Positions 60,244-64,000 of a stretch of 64,000 nucleotides of DNA are shown in pieces. The stretch covers positions 19,964 to 83,963 of the forward strand of contig NZ_BJUL01000013.1 of the NCBI RefSeq assembly GCF_007989605.1, written 5' to 3'. A program made the position numbers and the translations under genes. The notes below the pieces were generated by a model that worked only from the letters and a program-made list of their open reading frames with translations, did no database searches and was not told where the DNA came from. This DNA comes from Vreelandella venusta. GTDB lineage: Bacteria > Pseudomonadota > Gammaproteobacteria > Pseudomonadales > Halomonadaceae. How positions within the stretch are numbered: position 1 is the stretch's first letter; the number at the start of each line of letters is the position of its first letter.

Positions 60244-60253
60244 GTAACTGCTT

Positions 60254-60294
60254 AAGCCTATTTCGGACGCAAACTATGCGCCCGAAATAGGCTT
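60254..60294. terminator. Bidirectional terminator between GNAT gene and lhgO
   Basis: AAGCCTATTTCGG (60254-60266) pairs perfectly with CCGAAATAGGCTT (60282-60294), with a further GCG pairing in the loop. Its AT-rich ends let it work in both directions. Confidence 0.9.
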
Positions 60295-60318
60295 GTTACT
60301 AATCAGCTTGGTGGGCTC

Positions 60319-61533
60319 TTAGCTCACTACGGCGGCGCTATCGCCAACCTGCTGCTTAACTTTCTCGACGATATACGCCCCAATGGGAATGGCAGACGTC
60401 GCCGCAGGCGAGGGTGCGTTACACACGTTGACAGTACGCGGCGTGTTGACGAACAGGAAGTCATCGACCAGCTTGCCATCGTTGGACACCGCTTGGGCGC
60501 GCACGCCAGCCGGGTAAGGCTCAAGATCAGCAAGCGTTAAGCTTGGGCAGTACTTACGCACTTGCTGCAGGTAGCCTTTTTTATAGATTGAGTTCTTAAA
60601 CTCGGAAAGCCCAGGACGCAGGTTGTCTTTCAGCACCTGGCGGATGCCGCGGTGGCGCAGCATGGCTAGCGTGTCGGATAGCGACACATCGGTTTTTCGA
60701 TAGCCTTCACGTTTCCAGGCTAGCACCGCGTTGGGGCCGACCGTCACGCTGCCGTCAATCATGCGTGTCAGGTGAACACCAAGAAACGGCATCGAAGGGT
60801 CTGGAATCGGGTAGATCAGGTGATTAACAATTTGATTGTGCTGTGCAGGCAGTCGGAAGTACTCGCCGCGGAACGGGCAGATCGTGAAGTCTGGCTCGAT
60901 ACCCAGCATACGTACCACGCGGTCTGCCATCAGGCCAGAGCAGGACACCATGTAGCGGGTAGAGAAATCCCCCTGGCTGGTAGATACTACCACCTCATTG
61001 GGGCGCTCGCTTAAGCCGGTGACTGACGTGGTGTAACGGATTTCACCGCCAGCGGCTTCAAATTCGCGGCCCATGGCGGCAGCCACTTCAGCGTAATTGA
61101 CGATACCGCTGGAAGGAACAAAGATACCACCGACGCCGGTGATGTTAGGCTCACGTTCTTGCAGTTCTTCTGCCGTCAGCCAATACCGTTCCAAGCCATT
61201 AGCCTCTGTACGCTCCCACAGTGCTTTCATACGCTGGAGTTCGAGGTCATTCGTGGCGACTAGCAGCTTGCCGCATTCGTCGTAGGCAATGCTATGTTCG
61301 TCACAAAACGCCTTGGTGGCGAGGTTACCCTCTAAACAAAAACGCGCCTTTAAACTGCCTGGCGTGTAGTAAACTCCAGCATGAATCACGCCACTGTTGT
61401 GGCCTGTTTGATGGCGGGCAGGGCCATCCTCTTTCTCAACCAGCAGCATCTTCTTGTCAGGATAGGCGCGGATCAGCTGCATGGCAGTCGACAGCCCAAG
61501 AATGCCGCCCCCGATAATAATGTAGTCGTACAT
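60319..61533 (-). CDS. lhgO: L-2-hydroxyglutarate oxidase
   Basis: A 404-residue FAD-dependent oxidase (formerly ygaF) that converts L-2-hydroxyglutarate to 2-oxoglutarate at the membrane. The FAD-binding start is YDYIIIGGGILGLSTAMQL, then LVEKEDGPARHQTGHNSGVI. Family blocks are HAGVYYTPGSLKARFCLEG and CPFRGEYFRLPAQHNQIVNH. ATG at 61533 begins the fold; a TTG at 61551 would add six residues. It lies 64 bases downstream of glaH on the same strand, reproducing the csiD-lhgO pair. The C-terminal end is slightly shorter than in E. coli (422). Confidence 0.92.
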   Translation of the reverse strand: MYDYIIIGGGILGLSTAMQLIRAYPDKKMLLVEKEDGPARHQTGHNSGVIHAGVYYTPGSLKARFCLEGNLATKAFCDEHSIAYDECGKLLVATNDLELQRMKALWERTEANGLERYWLTAEELQEREPNITGVGGIFVPSSGIVNYAEVAAAMGREFEAAGGEIRYTTSVTGLSERPNEVVVSTSQGDFSTRYMVSCSGLMADRVVRMLGIEPDFTICPFRGEYFRLPAQHNQIVNHLIYPIPDPSMPFLGVHLTRMIDGSVTVGPNAVLAWKREGYRKTDVSLSDTLAMLRHRGIRQVLKDNLRPGLSEFKNSIYKKGYLQQVRKYCPSLTLADLEPYPAGVRAQAVSNDGKLVDDFLFVNTPRTVNVCNAPSPAATSAIPIGAYIVEKVKQQVGDSAAVVS

Positions 61534-61597
61534 AGGCGTCTCGGTAGCCAAGGGAAAATGGCCACCGTCATGGCGGTGGCCAGCTTATTCTAAATGA

Positions 61598-62560
61598 TTA
61601 TACCTGACGCGGCTGACGTAGTGTTTTGGCATGGGTGAAATAGCCACGCTGACGCATCAACTCACGACGCAGGTCAGGGTGCGGGGTGAAGCGATCGCGC
61701 CCATGCAGCCAGAAGTGATTGTTAATCAAAAGGAAGCTGCCAGTAGCGACCGGAACCGATAGCTGATGTTGGCTACCTTCCAGCGAATCAGACAGATCAG
61801 CTAGCCAATTGCCTTCTTCAAAGTCCTTCGGCTGAACGAACTGGTCAATGTAGGCCATGATCGGGCGACCCTCGGTGTCCACATCGAACACGGGGTGGTA
61901 GATATCGCGATCAACATTCTTGCTCGGTGGCGCGGTCCAGCGCATGTTACGACGCGCCAGTGGGTGAGAATAGAAACTGTCTAACCCTTCCCAGTCATCA
62001 AGGTGCAACAGTAACGAGTTGCCGCCTTGCATGTTCTGTTCGTCAACTTTCATCATCAACACGTAATCGGTGTCCTGCTCCACGAACGTACCGTCGTTAT
62101 GCAGCTCCATCACGCGGTGTGGCTGACGTAGGTAACTGTCTGAGTTATCGACGTTCTTGACCACAAAACGCGCATAGTACTGGCCACTCATAGCGTCGTA
62201 GTTAGAGCGCCCCATCAGGTGAGCCACCGCCGTGGCGAATATCACCATATCATCAGCTTGCTCAACCTGATCCAGCCCCTCCGGTGTCACCAGAAATGCC
62301 CCGGTATCCCGATCCACCATGGTCTCAATCAACACCGGCTGAAGGGTGTTCTTGCACAGGTCATCAAGAATCTTGGCCACTCGAAAACGCAGGAAAGACT
62401 TATATTCCAGTGCCTGAACCGGCCATTCCGACACGGCGTCAAGAAACGCTTTCACTGTTTCCTTAGGGAAGCTCAGTTGCAGTAAACGGTCCGACTGCGG
62501 TGAGCGGCCAAGGGTGAAACCATGATGCTGCTGTGCGGGGATAGTGGCTGGAGCGTTCAT
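61598..62560 (-). CDS. glaH: Glutarate 2-hydroxylase (CsiD/GlaH)
   Basis: A 320-residue iron(II)/2-oxoglutarate-dependent dioxygenase that hydroxylates glutarate to L-2-hydroxyglutarate in lysine degradation. The iron triad is His and Asp in MELHNDGTF (about residues 154-156) and His in [12 protein letters not shown]. The family block [21 protein letters not shown] and the arginine-rich end [17 protein letters not shown] fit. It and lhgO together turn glutarate to 2-oxoglutarate. gabD, gabT and gabP, which follow in E. coli, are absent here. A LysE-type exporter lies divergently upstream. Confidence 0.93.
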   Translation of the reverse strand: MNAPATIPAQQHHGFTLGRSPQSDRLLQLSFPKETVKAFLDAVSEWPVQALEYKSFLRFRVAKILDDLCKNTLQPVLIETMVDRDTGAFLVTPEGLDQVEQADDMVIFATAVAHLMGRSNYDAMSGQYYARFVVKNVDNSDSYLRQPHRVMELHNDGTFVEQDTDYVLMMKVDEQNMQGGNSLLLHLDDWEGLDSFYSHPLARRNMRWTAPPSKNVDRDIYHPVFDVDTEGRPIMAYIDQFVQPKDFEEGNWLADLSDSLEGSQHQLSVPVATGSFLLINNHFWLHGRDRFTPHPDLRRELMRQRGYFTHAKTLRQPRQV

Positions 62561-62807
62561 TGGACGCCTCTCTTTAGCAAAAGGGTGAAAAAGAACTGAA
62601 TCAAACAGAGAACCTACGCTTAAAAAATATCTACATTTTTATATTTCGTCAACGTTTTGTGTTTATTTAGTTAAAAATAGTGCGAGAACGACCATCAGGG
62701 GCGCTCATATCGTCAAAGTAATGAGGGGCTCAGGGGGACTAATGGGGGACTCCAGCCTATTGCGGCTTATGCTAACTTAGTCGTTATCACGTCTAAGGTG
62801 CTGTCCC

Positions 62808-63434
62808 ATGTCTATCGAAATTTGGTTTGCCTTTGCGCTTGCATCCGTGGCCTTGCTCGCTATTCCTGGGCCGACGATTTTGACGGTTGTCAGCTACTCC
62901 ATCGCCCAAGGTCGACGCGCTAATATTCCACTTGTCGCCGCGGTTGCCCTGGGCGATTCCACGGCGCTGGTTTTTTCGCTACTTGGCTTGGGAGCTGTTT
63001 TGGCCGCTTCGGCGTTTTGGTTCACCGTTATCAAATGGATGGGCGGTTTATATCTGCTCTATATGGGGATAAAGCTGTTGCGTGCCGGGATATCGTCGGT
63101 TCAGCCGGTAACACCTGCGGTATCAGGGTCGCGTTGGAAGCTGTTCACTAATACCTATTTGGTAACGGCACTGAACCCCAAGGGCATCATCTTCTTCGTC
63201 GCCTTTTTGCCGCAATTTGTTAGCCCTGGTGCTAATGCGGGGCAGCAGTTGTGGATTTTGGCGGTCACCTTTGTGGCGTTAGCAACACTCAATGCCACGC
63301 TTTACGCGCTGTTTGCCTCATCCGTGCGCAAAATGCTTGCCTCACGCCGCGCCCAGCGCCGTTTCAATATTGTGGGCGGAACGCTACTTTCTTCAGCGGG
63401 CGTGTGGGCACTGCTGGCCAAACGACCTGCGTAA
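62808..63434 (+). CDS. LysE/RhtB-family amino acid exporter
   Basis: A 208-residue inner-membrane protein with about six helices. The family start FALASVALLAIPGPTILTVV and GRRANIPLVAAVALGDSTAL are clear, with the later KWMGGLYLLYMGIKLLRAG and TNTYLVTALNPKGIIFFVAF. LysE-type proteins export basic or neutral amino acids; the substrate is unknown. The 247-base gap to the divergent glaH may be a shared control region; a short AAATAT...ATATTT dyad occurs there but no regulator is identified. RBS AAGGTG is eight bases before the ATG. Confidence 0.87.
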   Translation: MSIEIWFAFALASVALLAIPGPTILTVVSYSIAQGRRANIPLVAAVALGDSTALVFSLLGLGAVLAASAFWFTVIKWMGGLYLLYMGIKLLRAGISSVQPVTPAVSGSRWKLFTNTYLVTALNPKGIIFFVAFLPQFVSPGANAGQQLWILAVTFVALATLNATLYALFASSVRKMLASRRAQRRFNIVGGTLLSSAGVWALLAKRPA

Positions 63435-63541
63435 TAAGTGGCCTGTGTAATAGGCGGTTGGTGATTTTAGAAAGTGTTAGCACGTTCACTCAATGATAAA
63501 GCGTGCCGCCTAATACCTGTTCGATGTCAATGGAGAAAGTA

Positions 63542-63976
63542 ATGTTTCTGCTCGACCATGTGTCTATAACAGTTAGAAATCTTGATCACTGTAGATCTTT
63601 TTACGGTGCAATTATGGAGGCGCTAGGTGCCGATAAAATTTATGACAACGAGGATGCCATTGGTTTTGGAACCCGCTGTAGTGCGACCGATGCAAGCCAT
63701 ACCTACCTGACGATACTTTCGTCTTCGAGCGCGAATAAAGACCCGCGCCGCCACTGGTGTTTCAAGGCAATGAGCCGTGAAGCTGTTTGTGCCTTTCACG
63801 TGGCTGGCTTGGCACACGGTGGCAAGGATGATGGTGCCCCAGGGCTTCGCACCCACTACCATGAGAGCTATTTCGGTGCATTCTTGCTGGATCCTGAAGG
63901 TAATCGCGTGGAGGCTGTTTGTCATCGAGCAGAAAAACCGTCGAACAAGCTCGGTTTTTGTTTTAAAGCTATGTAG
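63542..63976 (+). CDS. VOC-family (glyoxalase-fold) protein
   Basis: A 144-residue VOC domain protein. It begins MFLLDHVSITVRNLDHCRSF, with late GKDDGAPGLRTHYHESYFGA and DPEGNRVEAVCH giving the metal-ligand pattern. GGAG eight bases before the ATG at 63542 sets the start; an in-frame extension from 63503 lacks support. It resembles the cassette 1 VOC protein at 48835 in the C-terminal DNGAPG/HYTENYYACF region, but no attC flanks it. The last 24 bases of the window follow. Confidence 0.87.
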   Translation: MFLLDHVSITVRNLDHCRSFYGAIMEALGADKIYDNEDAIGFGTRCSATDASHTYLTILSSSSANKDPRRHWCFKAMSREAVCAFHVAGLAHGGKDDGAPGLRTHYHESYFGAFLLDPEGNRVEAVCHRAEKPSNKLGFCFKAM

Positions 63977-64000
63977 ATTGCTAAGGGGGTAAGTGTGGTC

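Overview
The window looks like chromosome from a Halomonas-type (Halomonadaceae) gammaproteobacterium. This is inferred from the gene order, which matches the pseudomonad/halomonad arrangement (mucB-rseC-mucD-lepA-lepB-rnc-era-recO-pdxJ-acpS, then gacS-cysM-rlmD-relA-mazG), and from the mid-to-high GC, GTG/TTG-tolerant coding style. No rRNA, tRNA or CRISPR array was seen.

Layout. 1-8.8 kb: a plus-strand housekeeping run covering envelope stress (mucB end, rseC, mucD), translation and secretion (lepA, lepB), RNA and ribosome maturation (rnc, era), repair (recO), vitamin B6 (pdxJ) and lipid carrier activation (acpS). 8.8-20.5 kb: the GacS/BarA hybrid kinase on the minus strand, then cysM, rlmD, relA, mazG, ppc and a DUF924 gene. 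20.6-26.7 kb: rluF; a minus-strand trpR-trpE-trpG operon whose promoter region carries a near-canonical Trp operator; and a divergent KefB/C-type antiporter. 26.7-45.2 kb: branched-chain amino acid catabolism. The minus-strand liuR-liuA-liuB-liuC-liuD-liuE run plus an acyl-CoA ligase degrades leucine. A divergent five-gene ABC importer follows, then three valine-pathway genes (isobutyryl-CoA dehydrogenase, 3-hydroxyisobutyryl-CoA hydrolase, mmsB). Palindromes of the form TTnACGTnnACGTnAA precede liuR and the valine genes, with a degenerate copy before the importer, so one LiuR regulon may join all three units. 45.3-48.4 kb: a glutathione transferase, panE and a secreted choloylglycine/penicillin V acylase-type hydrolase.

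48.6-54.7 kb: an integron gene-cassette array. About ten short plus-strand cassettes are separated by attC-like recombination sites. Some attCs are about 126 nt and resemble Vibrio VCR repeats; others are 57-108 nt. Cassette products include two VOC proteins, a predicted Imm70 immunity protein, a ParB/sulfiredoxin-like protein, a small membrane protein, DUF7079-, DUF7000- and DUF6891-like proteins, a methyltransferase and a minimal AraC regulator. No integron integrase is present in the window, so this appears to be an integrase-less attC cluster (CALIN) or a distal part of a larger integron. It is the most distinctive element here.

54.8-57.6 kb: an AT-rich SnoaL-like/MFS efflux pair with a divergent LysR regulator, probably also acquired. 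57.6-64 kb: a GlxA-type AraC regulator divergent from a metallo-beta-lactamase-fold hydrolase, a GNAT acetyltransferase, the glutarate/L-2-hydroxyglutarate pair glaH-lhgO from lysine catabolism, a LysE-type exporter and a final VOC protein.
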